From positions 1,446,001-1,510,000 of the forward strand of contig NC_014212.1 in the NCBI RefSeq assembly GCF_000092125.1: a DNA stretch of 64,000 nt. Direction: 5' to 3'. The notes beneath the pieces were generated by a model. That model made no database searches, was not told where the DNA came from, and was given only the letters and a program-made list of their open reading frames with translations. This DNA comes from Allomeiothermus silvanus DSM 9946. Its GTDB lineage: Bacteria; Deinococcota; Deinococci; Deinococcales; Thermaceae. Positions 36,955-47,567 of the stretch are shown here, piece by piece; position 1 is the stretch's first letter; each line of letters starts with the position of its first letter. Made by a program: the position numbers and the translations under genes.

Positions 36955-37797
36955 ATGGAACCGGATTGGAAGGCTGTAGCGGCGACCATCCGCCATCACT
37001 CTGCTACGTTTTACTACGGCAGCCTATTGTTCCGGGGAGAAGCCCGCAAGGGGATCTGGGCGGTTTATGCTGCTTGCCGCACCGGGGACGACGCAGTAGA
37101 CGCGTCTTCCGATCCCGAAGGCGAACTCGAGCGCTGGTGGGAGGGGATAGAGCGGGCATACCAGGCCCGACCCCAACAGCCATGGGAGTGTGGTTTGGCG
37201 TGGGCTCTCGAGCGCTGGGAGATCCCTCAGGAGGCCTTTGCAGACATGCGGCAGGGTTTCGCTAGCGACCTCGAGCCCGTACGCCCGCACAACCTGGACG
37301 AACTGTTGCTGTACTGTTACCGTGTGGCGGGCACAGTGGGGCGGATGATCACCCCCATCGCTGGGGTACGCCTGGAGGGTGGAGGGGTGGAGGAGGCGGC
37401 TATAAAGCTAGGTCAGGCCATGCAGCTTACCAACTGCTTGCGCGACGTAGGCGAAGATCTGGCGATGGGCCGGGTGTATTTACCCGCCGAACTCATGCAT
37501 CGTTACGGTCTCGGTATAGACGACTTGCATCAGAGGACTATTCAGCCGCCATACGTGGGCCTGATGCGCGAACTCGCCTCCGTAGCCCGCCGGCTGTACC
37601 GCGAGGGGTTGGGCGGGCTTCGTTATCTGCAGCAGGGGCGCGCCGCGATAGCTCTAGCCGCTTTGCAGTACGAGGGTATTTTAGACAAACTCGAGCGCTC
37701 GGGATGGAACAACCTCTCGAGCCGGGCCTCGCTCAAGACCTACGAGCGGTTGTTGCTGCTTCCCCGCGCGATCTGGATTCGGGCGAACTCCGCCTGA
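36955..37797 (+). CDS. crtB: Phytoene synthase
   Basis: Condenses two geranylgeranyl diphosphates to 15-cis-phytoene, the committed step of carotenoid synthesis. The 280 residues include the aspartate-rich motifs in YAACRTGDDAVDASSD and NCLRDVGEDLAMGRVYLP, plus the family start HHSATFYYGSLLF. A GGAG-type site lies before ATG 36955. In Thermus this is the gene whose promoter is controlled by LitR and LdrP; here a methyltransferase gene is placed before it. Confidence 0.97.
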   Translation: MEPDWKAVAATIRHHSATFYYGSLLFRGEARKGIWAVYAACRTGDDAVDASSDPEGELERWWEGIERAYQARPQQPWECGLAWALERWEIPQEAFADMRQGFASDLEPVRPHNLDELLLYCYRVAGTVGRMITPIAGVRLEGGGVEEAAIKLGQAMQLTNCLRDVGEDLAMGRVYLPAELMHRYGLGIDDLHQRTIQPPYVGLMRELASVARRLYREGLGGLRYLQQGRAAIALAALQYEGILDKLERSGWNNLSSRASLKTYERLLLLPRAIWIRANSA

Positions 37798-37848
37798 AGG
37801 CGGCGGAGAGAGGCGCTTTGCGGTAGGCTTGCGCAAAGGGAGGGTAGT

Positions 37849-39381
37849 TTGTACGATCTCGTCGTCGTTGGAGCCGGGCACAACGCCTTGGTCGCCGCTG
37901 CTTATACAGCCAAGGCTGGGTACAAAGTGGGGGTGTTCGAGCGGCGAAAGCTGCCCGGAGGGGCGGTCTCGACTGCCGAGATGGTCCCGGGTTACCGCTT
38001 CGACCTAGGCGGCAGCGCCCATATCCTGATCCGGCTGACCCCGGTCGTGAGTGAACTCGAGCTTGCCAAGTACGGGCTGGAGTACCTCGAGCTAGACCCC
38101 CTCTTTCACGCCTCGGATGGCGAGGGAAGCTGGTTTGTCTGGCGCGACGCAGAGCGCACCGCCCAGGAACTCGAGGGGCGATTTCCTGGGCAAGGCGAGG
38201 CCTACCGGCGCTTCATAGGCGACTGGCTGCCCTTTAGCACGGCGGTCAAGGAGGCTTTCTTGAGCGTGCCGAGCCCCCTCGAGCTGGGGCGCAAGATGGT
38301 GTGGGGTTCCGGGCTTGGCAAAGACTGGCGGCGTCGCCTGCCGCAGATCCTAAGGCCCTACGGCGAGGTCGCCGCCGAGTATTTCCGCGAGGAGCAGGTC
38401 CGTGCCCCCCTGGTCTGGATGGCGGCCCAGTCCGGCCCGCCCCCCAGCGACCCCCTCTCGGCCCCCTTTTTGCTCTGGCACCCGCTTTACCACGTAGGTG
38501 GGGTGGCCCGCCCGCGGGGGGGTTCGGGAGAACTCGCCCGCGCCCTGGTGCGGATGATCGAGGCCCATGGCGGAGAAGTGCACCTTGACGCTCCGGTAGA
38601 GCAAATCCTGGTTGAAAACGGGAAGGCTGTCGGTATTCAGGTGCGCGGCGAACGTATTTTAGGCAGAGCGGTGCTGGCAGGAAGCCACATCCTCAAAACC
38701 GCGCAGATGCTCCCCGCGGCCTACGTCCCTGAGGAGGTGCGAAAGGTGCGGGTCGGTAACGGATTTGGTGCGATCTTGCGGCTAGCCCTAAAGGAAAGGC
38801 TGCGCTACCGAACCCATGCCGGGGATGAGGCCAGAACCGGGCTGGGGCTTCTGATCGGAAGCGAGCATGAGCTCTCCCGCGCATATGGCGAGTACCTGAT
38901 GGGTGAGCCCACCACCCGGCCTCCGCTCATCGCGATGAGCTTCAGCGCGGTGGACCCCAGCCTGGCCCCGCCCGGCGGGGAGGTGCTGTGGCTGTGGGCG
39001 CAGTACTACCCCTACCGGCTGACCCGGGGAACCTGGGAGGAACGCGCTCCAGAAGTGCGGGACAACATCCTCAGCAGCTTTGAGCGCTGGGACCCGGACA
39101 TCCGCAGCAAGATCGTGGGCGAACTCATGCAGACTCCGGCCTGGCTCGAGTCCGAGTTCGCCATGCCCAGCGGGAACGTGATGCATCTGGAGATGAGTCT
39201 CGACCAGATGTTCATGCTGCGTCCTTGGCTGGGGGCGGCCCACTACAGGTGGCCCACGGTTAAAAACCTCTACCTGTGCGGGGCCAGCACCCACCCCGGC
39301 GGTGGGATTATGGGAGCTAGCGGGCGGAACTCGGCGCGGATTATCCTCAGGGATTTGAGCCGCCGCAGGGTAGGGGGGTGA
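37849..39381 (+). CDS. crtO: CrtO/CrtI-family carotenoid oxidoreductase
   Basis: FAD-dependent carotene desaturase or ketolase (510 residues). The N-terminal dinucleotide motif [21 protein letters not shown] and the C-terminal [24 protein letters not shown] are shared by the CrtO ketolases (Deinococcus, Synechocystis) and the wider CrtI superfamily. The N-terminal ELEL/HILIRL pattern and length favour CrtO. The start is TTG 37849 with GGAGGG upstream. The likely role is 4-keto group introduction or desaturation. Which step it takes cannot be told from sequence alone, since no separate canonical phytoene desaturase crtI is in the window. Confidence 0.8.
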   Translation: MYDLVVVGAGHNALVAAAYTAKAGYKVGVFERRKLPGGAVSTAEMVPGYRFDLGGSAHILIRLTPVVSELELAKYGLEYLELDPLFHASDGEGSWFVWRDAERTAQELEGRFPGQGEAYRRFIGDWLPFSTAVKEAFLSVPSPLELGRKMVWGSGLGKDWRRRLPQILRPYGEVAAEYFREEQVRAPLVWMAAQSGPPPSDPLSAPFLLWHPLYHVGGVARPRGGSGELARALVRMIEAHGGEVHLDAPVEQILVENGKAVGIQVRGERILGRAVLAGSHILKTAQMLPAAYVPEEVRKVRVGNGFGAILRLALKERLRYRTHAGDEARTGLGLLIGSEHELSRAYGEYLMGEPTTRPPLIAMSFSAVDPSLAPPGGEVLWLWAQYYPYRLTRGTWEERAPEVRDNILSSFERWDPDIRSKIVGELMQTPAWLESEFAMPSGNVMHLEMSLDQMFMLRPWLGAAHYRWPTVKNLYLCGASTHPGGGIMGASGRNSARIILRDLSRRRVGG

Positions 39382-39399
39382 GGCGGCTACGGAAGACCG

Positions 39400-40566
39400 A
39401 TGAACGATAGCTACGACTACATCATCGCTGGGGCGGGGGCTGCCGGGCTCAGCCTGGCCTACCACTTGGTCCAGGCCGGGCTGATGGATAAGCGCGTGTT
39501 GCTCATTGACCGCGAGCGCAAGAGCCGCAACGACCGCACCTGGTGCTTTTGGGAGATAGGGGAGGGGCCTTTCGAAAAGCTGGTTTTTCGCCGCTGGCCG
39601 AAGGTATGGTTTCATGGCGCAGGGATCGCTGCGTGCTTAGACCTCTCTCCCTACCGCTACAAGATGATCCGCGGAATCGACTTTTACGCCTTCATGGACC
39701 GCTGGCTCGAGACCCAGCCGCAGATTACCCGGCTTTACGGTGAGGTAGACAGCGTGGAGGAGGGGCGGGTTTGGGTAGAGGGGCAGCAGTACGAGGCTAA
39801 GTGGATCTTTGACAGCATCCACCGCCCTATCCCTCGGCTACCTGGCTACCATTACCTGTTGCAGCACTTCAAAGGATGGGTAGTGTGTTCTGCCTCCGCC
39901 GCGTTTGATCCCACCGCTGCGACCTTGATGGATTTTCGCCTCGAGCAGCGAGGAGCGGTGCGCTTCGCCTACGTGTTGCCCTACGACGAGCGGACGGCCT
40001 TGGTCGAATACACCCTGTTCTCCCCCTCGCTTCTTCAGCCTGAAGAGTACGACTTGGGGCTCAAAGACTACCTCGAGCACCTGCTACATATCCGGGAGTA
40101 CACTGTGCAGCACGAGGAGTTTGGCATCATCCCGATGACCGATGTGCCGGTTGCCTCTCCCCGAGACTCCCGCATCGTCCGCATCGGCATAGCAGGTGGG
40201 CGCGCCAAGGCTTCTACCGGGTATACCTTTCAGCGTATTCAGCGCCACTCGCGGCAGATTGCCGAGAACCTGATCCGCTACGGACAACCCTTGGCAAGCA
40301 GGCCTGGCTTTGACCGCCACTACTGGATGGATAGCTTCTTCCTCAATGCCCTGAGCAAGGGGCGGGTGGAGGGAAAGAGCTTTTTTAGCCGCTTGTTCCA
40401 AAAGTGCCCGGCGGCCCAGGTGCTGCGCTTTTTAGACGAGGAGACCTCGCTCATGGAAGACCTCAAGCTCATGTCGGCTGTCGATATCCCGGCTTTTCTC
40501 GCTTCGAGCTGGGATGTGCTGACCTCGAGGCTCAAGGCCCGGCTGCACCCCAATGAGGATTTGTGA
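39400..40566 (+). CDS. crtY: Lycopene beta-cyclase (CrtY-type)
   Basis: FAD-dependent cyclase that closes beta-ionone rings on lycopene or gamma-carotene. It has 388 residues. The N-terminal YDYIIAGAGAAGLSLAYHL motif is followed by the CrtY hallmark RNDRTWCFWE. Further along are YEAKWIFDSIHR and IGIAGGRAKASTGYTFQRIQRHS, the latter including the conserved cyclase motif. With CruF in the same operon it probably cyclises one end only. Confidence 0.92.
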   Translation: MNDSYDYIIAGAGAAGLSLAYHLVQAGLMDKRVLLIDRERKSRNDRTWCFWEIGEGPFEKLVFRRWPKVWFHGAGIAACLDLSPYRYKMIRGIDFYAFMDRWLETQPQITRLYGEVDSVEEGRVWVEGQQYEAKWIFDSIHRPIPRLPGYHYLLQHFKGWVVCSASAAFDPTAATLMDFRLEQRGAVRFAYVLPYDERTALVEYTLFSPSLLQPEEYDLGLKDYLEHLLHIREYTVQHEEFGIIPMTDVPVASPRDSRIVRIGIAGGRAKASTGYTFQRIQRHSRQIAENLIRYGQPLASRPGFDRHYWMDSFFLNALSKGRVEGKSFFSRLFQKCPAAQVLRFLDEETSLMEDLKLMSAVDIPAFLASSWDVLTSRLKARLHPNEDL

Positions 40567-40612
40567 GGCGAGCTATTTCTAAAACCCGGCCACGGCGTAG
40601 CCTGAAGTACGC

Positions 40613-41806
40613 ATGAGCTGGCTGCTTTGGGCCCTGTGGGTGGCTGTGCTCCCTTGGCTGTTACGCAGTGGGGCGGGCTCGAGGCTGGGCCATCCGGGAC
40701 CTGCTTGGCTGCGCTGGCTGGGCGGGGGTTGTTGGCTGGCTTTGGCGCTGGTCGGGGCGGTGTTATGGGTGGGCGGTTCGGAGCGTCTCTTGGCCGGTTC
40801 GCTAGCCTTTTCCGGGTTTCTCCTGGCCCTGTTGGCGCTGTGGGGGGGAGATCTGCTGTGGGCAGCCCGCTTCAAGCTGGGCTGGGTGGCTGCACTGGCT
40901 TTGTGGGTCGGCAGTGGGGCTACCCTCCTGCTGGGCTTGCCCCCTTCGAGCCTGGTGCTGGCGGGGCTGCTGGGGGTGTTGGGAGCGCAGGCTATCGGGT
41001 TGATGGGAAATCTGGAGGCTCGAGCCCGCTTGCTTTGGCTGTGGCAGCAGACCCGTGGGTGGATGGTGCTGCTGGCCCTTTCGGTGTTGATCCGCATCCC
41101 GGTTCCCCTGTGGCCCGAAGGGTTTGCGCTGGTGAGCTTGATGCAGATGAGCCTGATCGGGTTGGCAGCGATCTTGTGGGGTTGGGAAAAGGTGGGGCCG
41201 CGCATCTTGCTGATGGGCGGGGTGGCCTTTTCTCTGGGGCTGGGGGTAGAACTGCTAGGCAGCCGCAGCGGCTTTCCCTTTGGCCACTACAGCTACGCCT
41301 CTGCGCCGCCACCCACCTTGCTGGGCGTCCCGCTCATCGTCCCGCTAGGGTGGTTTGGCATGGTGCTGGCGGCGCATGGGTTGGCTTTGGGGCGCCCTTG
41401 GCTCACGGGTCTGCTGGTAGTGGCTTGGGACCTGGGCCTCGAGGCCCTGATGCCATCCCAGGGGTACTGGGTCTGGCAGGACCCCCATCCGCTGTGGTAC
41501 GGGGCACCGCTGCAGAATTACCTTGCGTGGTTTGCCATGGGAGCCACCTTGTCCTGGATTTACCTGAGGCTTGGCCAAGGGCTGCTGCTAGGCGGTGGAC
41601 TGGCCTGGGCTTACCGCCTCGAGGGGCTTTTCCTGCCTATGGGCTTGGCGCTTTTTGGGCTTTGGCCCGCTGCTTTAATGTGTGGGGTTGCCATGAACGC
41701 TCTGGCCTGGTGGGGGGTACGCAGTGAAGGGCCTCCAGGCCCCCGGCGATGCCGGTACTCATCGGCTGCCTGGTTCTCGCGTGATAGTCGGGAGGTTGCC
41801 CCTTGA
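40613..41806 (+). CDS. cruF: Carotenoid 1,2-hydratase of the CruF family
   Basis: Integral membrane protein (397 residues, about ten hydrophobic segments) of the CruF/COG2324 family, which hydrates the psi end of gamma-carotene to a 1'-hydroxy group. The family signature FPFGHYSY, the acidic WDLGLEALMPSQGYWVW and the NYLAWF motif are present. It matches the Deinococcus enzyme class. The stop overlaps the TTG start of the acyltransferase (TTGA), showing tight coupling. The N-terminal first 60 residues are very Trp/Leu rich. Confidence 0.9.
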   Translation: MSWLLWALWVAVLPWLLRSGAGSRLGHPGPAWLRWLGGGCWLALALVGAVLWVGGSERLLAGSLAFSGFLLALLALWGGDLLWAARFKLGWVAALALWVGSGATLLLGLPPSSLVLAGLLGVLGAQAIGLMGNLEARARLLWLWQQTRGWMVLLALSVLIRIPVPLWPEGFALVSLMQMSLIGLAAILWGWEKVGPRILLMGGVAFSLGLGVELLGSRSGFPFGHYSYASAPPPTLLGVPLIVPLGWFGMVLAAHGLALGRPWLTGLLVVAWDLGLEALMPSQGYWVWQDPHPLWYGAPLQNYLAWFAMGATLSWIYLRLGQGLLLGGGLAWAYRLEGLFLPMGLALFGLWPAALMCGVAMNALAWWGVRSEGPPGPRRCRYSSAAWFSRDSREVAP

Positions 41807-42489
41807 GTGCTGCCTTTCGTCAACGCCCCTGGGAAGCCCTCCTCGCTAGCCTGTTGGCTGCGCTTTTTCGGCGCACGGTGCGCCGAGGGTTGCGTGGGGT
41901 CTGGGTACAGGGGGAACTTCCGGCGGGGCCTTGGGTGTTGGCCGCTAACCACCATTCTTGGTGGGATGCGTACGTGCTTCCGGTGCTCCTCGACCACTGG
42001 CGGGTGCGGTTTCGGATTGTGGTGAGCGATAGGCGCTTGGCAGAGTTCAGTTTTTTTCGCGGGTTGGGAGCGCTCGAGGCCTCCCGAGTGCGCCAAGCCC
42101 TCTATGCCCTGCGGCGCAAAGAGGCTTTGATCATCTTTCCTGAGGGCGAACTCCATCCGCCTGGGAGGATGGGGCCGCTGCACCGAGGAGCAGCTTGGCT
42201 GGCCGAAAGGGCGAGGGTTCCGCTGCTCCCGGTGGCTGTGCGGGTAGTGCTGCGCGGCCAGGAGTTACCCGAGGCGTACGTGGTGTTTGGGGAACCGCTG
42301 GCTGCTGATTTGGAGGGGCTCGAGCGCAGCCTAAACCGGATGCTATCCGATCTAGACGGGCAGATTGGTGCGGCCCTGCCGGAGGAGCCGTTACCGGGTT
42401 TTCGCTTGGTATTGCCGGGGCGAAAAAGCACCCACGAGCGCATGGCCTTCTGGGGGCTGGCCCTGGCCCGGTTCACGAGAGAACGATGA
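41803..42489 (+). CDS. PlsC-like acyltransferase of the carotenoid operon
   Basis: Member of the glycerophosphate/1-acylglycerophosphate acyltransferase fold (228 residues). The HX4D catalytic motif is in [11 protein letters not shown], and the second block is [12 protein letters not shown]. The start TTG 41803 overlaps the cruF stop, with GGGAGG upstream. Its place between cruF and the glycosyltransferase suggests that it acylates the sugar of a glycosylated carotenoid, as in the thermozeaxanthin-like pigments of this bacterial group. Inferred from context; a phospholipid role cannot be excluded. Confidence 0.82.
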   Translation: MSAAFRQRPWEALLASLLAALFRRTVRRGLRGVWVQGELPAGPWVLAANHHSWWDAYVLPVLLDHWRVRFRIVVSDRRLAEFSFFRGLGALEASRVRQALYALRRKEALIIFPEGELHPPGRMGPLHRGAAWLAERARVPLLPVAVRVVLRGQELPEAYVVFGEPLAADLEGLERSLNRMLSDLDGQIGAALPEEPLPGFRLVLPGRKSTHERMAFWGLALARFTRER

Positions 42490-43553
42490 TCCTGCTTTAC
42501 GCTGCTTTGGTGGTGATAGGGCTCAGACTCGCTGTGCTGCTGGTCAACCTGGGGAGTTTTCCCCTGTTGCAGCCTTCCGTTCCCCGTAGGAAGGTCCGGG
42601 TCTCGATTTTGCTTCCGGCCCGCAACGAAGCGCATAACCTCCCCAAAACCCTGCCTTGGCTGCTGGCCCAACCCGCCCAGGAAATTCTTTTGCTCGATGA
42701 CCGTTCCAGCGACCCCACTGCCGAAGTCGCCCGCCAGCTTGCCGGGCATGACCCCCGCTTTCGGCTGCTGCGGGGTGAGGAGCTTCCCGCAGGCTGGAAG
42801 GGCAAGAACTGGGCGTGTTGCCAACTGGCCCAAGCGGCTTCGGGGGAGGTGCTCATCTTTACCGATGCGGATGTGGTCTGGAAGCCAGGGGCTTTAGAGG
42901 CGGTGCTGGCCCAGCTCGAGCGCACCCCGGGCCTCCTCAGCGTCTATCCCCGTCAGCAGGTCGGCAGCCTGGCGGAGCGGGTGTTAGTACCGCTTATCGA
43001 TGTGGTGCTGTTGGCTTCCCTGCCGTATCCGCTGGCACGTTCCCCCTTCCCGCTGGCCGCAGCGGCCAACGGCCAGGTGATGGCTTTCACCCGCCCGGCT
43101 TACCAAGCCTGCGGAGGGCACCGGGCGGTGCGGGGTGAGGTACTCGAAGACGTGCGCCTGGCGCAACGGATCAAGCGGGCTAGACAGCCTTTTGCCCTAG
43201 CTTTGGGGGGTAGCCTGATCGAGGCGCGCATGTACCGCAGCTATGCCGAGATTCAGGAGGGGTTTGGCAAGAACCTGGGGGCCTTTCATGGGGAAAATCC
43301 CCTTTTGCTGCTCCTTTCTGCCTTGGTTCACCTGCTCGTGTACACCGCGCCCTGGCTGCTGCTGTCTGCGGATGTGGGCTGGTTATGGGTGGGGGTGTTG
43401 GGAATGCTCGAGCGCCTGTTGGTCAACCTCAAAACCGGGCGGGATCTCTGGGAGGCCGTACTGGTTCCTCTTGCTCCCGTAATGAGCTTGCCGATTTACC
43501 TGCGGGCTTGGCGCAAGACCTATACCTGGAAGGGAAGAAAATACGCCCGATGA
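42486..43553 (+). CDS. cruG: Carotenoid glycosyltransferase, GT2 family (CruG-like)
   Basis: Membrane-associated family 2 glycosyltransferase (355 residues). It has an N-terminal helix, then [18 protein letters not shown], the DDRSSDPT block, the DxD-like FTDADVVW and the late ED ([13 protein letters not shown]), and two or three C-terminal helices. This layout and the neighbours fit CruG, which glycosylates the 1'-hydroxyl made by CruF. The start overlaps the acyltransferase stop and the end overlaps the next start (ATGA). Confidence 0.87.
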   Translation: MILLYAALVVIGLRLAVLLVNLGSFPLLQPSVPRRKVRVSILLPARNEAHNLPKTLPWLLAQPAQEILLLDDRSSDPTAEVARQLAGHDPRFRLLRGEELPAGWKGKNWACCQLAQAASGEVLIFTDADVVWKPGALEAVLAQLERTPGLLSVYPRQQVGSLAERVLVPLIDVVLLASLPYPLARSPFPLAAAANGQVMAFTRPAYQACGGHRAVRGEVLEDVRLAQRIKRARQPFALALGGSLIEARMYRSYAEIQEGFGKNLGAFHGENPLLLLLSALVHLLVYTAPWLLLSADVGWLWVGVLGMLERLLVNLKTGRDLWEAVLVPLAPVMSLPIYLRAWRKTYTWKGRKYAR

Positions 43554-44893
43554 AGGCAGTGGTGATTGGGGCAGGGTTTGCGGGGCTAGCCGCCGCGTTG
43601 CGGCTGCGCTTGGCGGGGCTCGAGGTCACCGTGCTGGACAAACAGGAAGCCCCCGGCGGCAAGGCCATCGGCTGGAACGGGGTGCCTACTGGTCCCACGG
43701 TGCTCACCCTGCCCGCGGTGCCCCGTATGATCTTTGAGGCGCTGGGAGCCGAACCGCCCAACTTGCAACCGGTCTCGCCGCTTACCCACTACTTCTGGCC
43801 GGATGGGCGCACCTTCGCACCCCAGCGTGACCTCGAGGCCACGCTGGCCCAGCTCTCCCGGGAAGAGGCCTACCACTACCGCCGCCTGCTCGAAGAGGCC
43901 CATCGGCTTTACCAGGGGGCCCGGGGCACCTTTGTTCAGGGCGCACCGCCCACGCTTTCGACCCTCGGCACGTACGCTTTGCAGCACGGCCTCACCGCCC
44001 ATCCGCTTCAGAGCTTGCCCCGGCTGGTCGCCTCGGGTCCGTACCTAACCCCCTTTTTTCTGCGTTTTGCCACCTACTTGGGGGCTAACCCGTACCGGGC
44101 TCCGGCGGTGCTGCACAACATCGCCTGGGTGGAGTTGGGGCTGGGGGTTTATCACCTTATGGGGGGAATGCGGGCGCTGGCCGATGCGCTATATCGCCTT
44201 GCGGTCCTCCGGGGGGTGCGCTTCGAGTTCGGGGTGTATGCGGGGGGGTTGGAGCTGCGAAAACAACAGGTAGTGGCCGTCCGCGCCGGGGATACCCGCT
44301 ACTTCGCGGATGTGTTCGTCTCGGCAGTGGACCGGCACTTCACGCTGGGGATGCTCGACTGGCCTGCCCCCCGTTACGAACTGGGTACCTCCGGTATGGC
44401 CCTCTTGATGAGGCTCTCCGAAGCTCAGCCGCTCGCGCATCAGATCTATTTCTCGGCGGACTACCGCTCGGAATGGCGTGAACTCGAGGCCGGGCGCCTT
44501 TCCCAAGACCCCACCCTGTACCTGCACGTCGATGGGGATGCCGCGTTCTTGCTGGTGAACACGCCCAACCTGAGGCGGCTTGGGGAGGTGAGCCTCGAGG
44601 AGTACGCCCGGTTCCTGCTGGGGAGGCTGCAAGCCATTCGCCCCCTCCCGGTTCGCGACTGGAAGTCCCTAAGCCCTCAGGACTACGCCTTTACCGCTTA
44701 TCAGGGGGCCCTCTACGGTAAGGCCCCCCACGGCTTGCTGGGAGCCCTCCGTCCGGGCTGGCGGCTAGGGAAGCTGCGAAACCTGGTCCAGGTGGGGGGG
44801 ACCGTTCATCCCGGCGGGGGGGTGCCACTGGCGATGCTTTCGGGTTGGAACGGAGCAGCGTGGCTGTTGCGTAATGTGGGAGAAGGGAGGTAG
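43550..44893 (+). CDS. crtD: CrtI/CrtD-type carotenoid desaturase
   Basis: FAD-dependent desaturase of 447 residues. It begins [18 protein letters not shown] and shows [13 protein letters not shown], typical of the CrtI superfamily, with [25 protein letters not shown] at the C-terminus. ATG 43550 overlaps the glycosyltransferase stop; the frame extends upstream inside that gene but is not used. Its position next to cruF/cruG suggests C-3',4' desaturation of the hydroxylated end (CrtD), though phytoene desaturation is possible. Confidence 0.82.
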   Translation: MKAVVIGAGFAGLAAALRLRLAGLEVTVLDKQEAPGGKAIGWNGVPTGPTVLTLPAVPRMIFEALGAEPPNLQPVSPLTHYFWPDGRTFAPQRDLEATLAQLSREEAYHYRRLLEEAHRLYQGARGTFVQGAPPTLSTLGTYALQHGLTAHPLQSLPRLVASGPYLTPFFLRFATYLGANPYRAPAVLHNIAWVELGLGVYHLMGGMRALADALYRLAVLRGVRFEFGVYAGGLELRKQQVVAVRAGDTRYFADVFVSAVDRHFTLGMLDWPAPRYELGTSGMALLMRLSEAQPLAHQIYFSADYRSEWRELEAGRLSQDPTLYLHVDGDAAFLLVNTPNLRRLGEVSLEEYARFLLGRLQAIRPLPVRDWKSLSPQDYAFTAYQGALYGKAPHGLLGALRPGWRLGKLRNLVQVGGTVHPGGGVPLAMLSGWNGAAWLLRNVGEGR

Positions 44894-44894
44894 C

Positions 44895-45989
44895 GTGCCG
44901 CTTCCCGAACCCCGTGGGTATCCCACCCGCTTTGGCCATCTTCCCCGTTGGGCTGGGGAGCCGCTCAAACTGCTTACTGAGGGGGCTCTTTTGGGTTCCC
45001 CCTTCGCTTTACGGCTGGGGCGAAGAGCGGTGGTGGGGTTTACCCCGGAGTGGAACCGCATGCTGCTCTCGGACCTCGAGACCTTTCGTTCTCGAGGGAG
45101 CTTTTCTAGCCTCAGTCCTTACTTGAACGGTGGGATCATCACCACCGACTCCCCCCAGCACCGACCCAGGAAGAGCGAACTCAACCGGGAGTTCCACGCC
45201 GGGGCGGTCCGGGGTTTGGCCGATAGGCTCCGCGCGGTTATCGAAGCGATCCGTCCTCGAGGCGATTTCGAAGCGGGAAGCTGGGCCGCGCAGGTCGTAC
45301 AGGCTAGCCTGAACGCGGCGTATTTTGCTTCGCAGCTTCCCCCGACAGAGCTCGCGGCCTTTCTCGCCCCGCTGAAGCGTCCCTTTCCCGCTCCGCTACT
45401 TCCTCGCCCCCTGCTTTTCTTCCGGATGCGCCGGAGGGTCGCCCAAATCCAGGCCGAAGGGCACGGATTAGCTGCCCACCTGCCCCTAGAGGAGGTGCTG
45501 ATCGGCCTGGCGGCGGGGTACGACACCACCGCCCACACCCTGGCTTGGGCCTTATGGCATGCGGCAAACCATCCCGAGTGGCATACCCCGCAAGGGGTCC
45601 CTTTGCTCGTCAAGGAGACCCTGCGGCTCTTTCCCCCGGGGTACGTCGGCAGCCGGGTCGCGCGCCGGGTTTTTGCCTTCGGCGCTCAGGAATTTCCCGT
45701 GGGGTGGCTGGCCCTCTACAGCCCCTACCTCACCCACCGCCACCCCGACCTCTGGACGGGGCCTCTGCGTTTCGACCCTGGGCGCTTCGCGGGAAAGATC
45801 CCCGCGTGGGGCTACCTACCCTTTGGGGGCGGGGAGCGCATCTGTTTGGGGATGCACTTCGCCCAGCTGGTGCTCGAGCAGGCCCTAGCGGTATTTCCCG
45901 CTGGGCTAAAGCCTTTGCGGGGCGATCCCACCCCCAGGCCCTTGCTCACCTTAGCCCCGCGGGGGCCCTTGTGGCTCAGGGGTTACTGA
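44895..45989 (+). CDS. Short cytochrome P450 of the carotenoid operon
   Basis: Heme-thiolate monooxygenase of 364 residues. The signatures are the cysteine loop PFGGGERICLGMHFAQL, the I-helix AAGYDTTAHTLAW, the ExxR in VKETLRLFPPGYVG, and the C-helix DSPQHRPRKSELNREF. The N-terminal 30-40 residues usual in P450s are short, as in Thermus CYP175A1 (beta-carotene hydroxylase). A role as ring hydroxylase is therefore likely; Deinococcus uses a P450 (CYP287A1) for the C-2 position. GTG 44895 follows GGGAGG. Its 3' end overlaps the convergent thioesterase by 7 bp. Confidence 0.88.
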   Translation: MPLPEPRGYPTRFGHLPRWAGEPLKLLTEGALLGSPFALRLGRRAVVGFTPEWNRMLLSDLETFRSRGSFSSLSPYLNGGIITTDSPQHRPRKSELNREFHAGAVRGLADRLRAVIEAIRPRGDFEAGSWAAQVVQASLNAAYFASQLPPTELAAFLAPLKRPFPAPLLPRPLLFFRMRRRVAQIQAEGHGLAAHLPLEEVLIGLAAGYDTTAHTLAWALWHAANHPEWHTPQGVPLLVKETLRLFPPGYVGSRVARRVFAFGAQEFPVGWLALYSPYLTHRHPDLWTGPLRFDPGRFAGKIPAWGYLPFGGGERICLGMHFAQLVLEQALAVFPAGLKPLRGDPTPRPLLTLAPRGPLWLRGY

Positions 45990-46345
45990 TCTACCGGAGT
46001 GGGTTTGCCCTGCTCGTCCACCGCCACGTAGGTCAGGTTGCCCCGGGTGGCGAGCATCTTGGGCTCTGTCAGGTTCTCCCGGTACACCTCGACCTCCACG
46101 GTGATGGAGGTGCGTCCGACCCGCACCACCCGCGCGATCACCTCGAGCAGGTCCCCCACCCTAATCGGTACCTCGAATACCACTTCGCCCACCCGCACCG
46201 TCACGCAGCGTTTGCGGGCCCGCCGGATGGCGGCATACGAGCCCACCTTGTCCATCAGGCCCAAAACAAAGCCACCGAAGGCGTTGCCGCCGGGGTTGGC
46301 GTGTTCGGGGAAGACCAGTTCTAAGGTTCGTGCTTCGCTTTCCAT
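45983..46345 (-). CDS. Acyl-CoA thioesterase, hotdog fold (YciA-like)
   Basis: A 120-residue single hotdog-domain protein. The family motif NPGGNAFGGFVLGLMDKVGSYAAIRRA carries the catalytic Asn/Asp region and central helix, followed by ISVEV-like strands (SITVEVEVYREN) and the final LTYVAVDEQGKPTPV. Such enzymes hydrolyse acyl-CoA in the cytoplasm. It is on the opposite strand to the carotenoid operon and divergent from the IPP isomerase gene. Confidence 0.88.
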   Translation of the reverse strand: MESEARTLELVFPEHANPGGNAFGGFVLGLMDKVGSYAAIRRARKRCVTVRVGEVVFEVPIRVGDLLEVIARVVRVGRTSITVEVEVYRENLTEPKMLATRGNLTYVAVDEQGKPTPVDQ

Positions 46346-46376
46346 GCTTCAAATCCTAACCCGAACTTGTAGGTAG

Positions 46377-47402
<1,026 letters not shown>

Positions 47403-47425
47403 GGAAACCCCTAATCCCCCTTCGC

Positions 47426-47502
<77 letters not shown>

Positions 47503-47530
47503 TCGCGCCCCCAAACGGCAGGCAACCGCT

Positions 47531-47560
47531 AATCTAGCAGAGCCGGGCGGCTTCTGTCAA
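47531..47560 (-). promoter_or_regulatory. Promoter of the initiator tRNA gene
   Basis: On the minus strand a perfect -35 TTGACA (47560-47555) and a -10 TAGATT (47536-47531) are 18 bp apart, with a transcript start about 22 bases before the tRNA. The transposon boundary (duplicated ATAT at 47561-47564) touches the -35 box. Confidence 0.75.
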
Positions 47561-47567
47561 ATATTGT

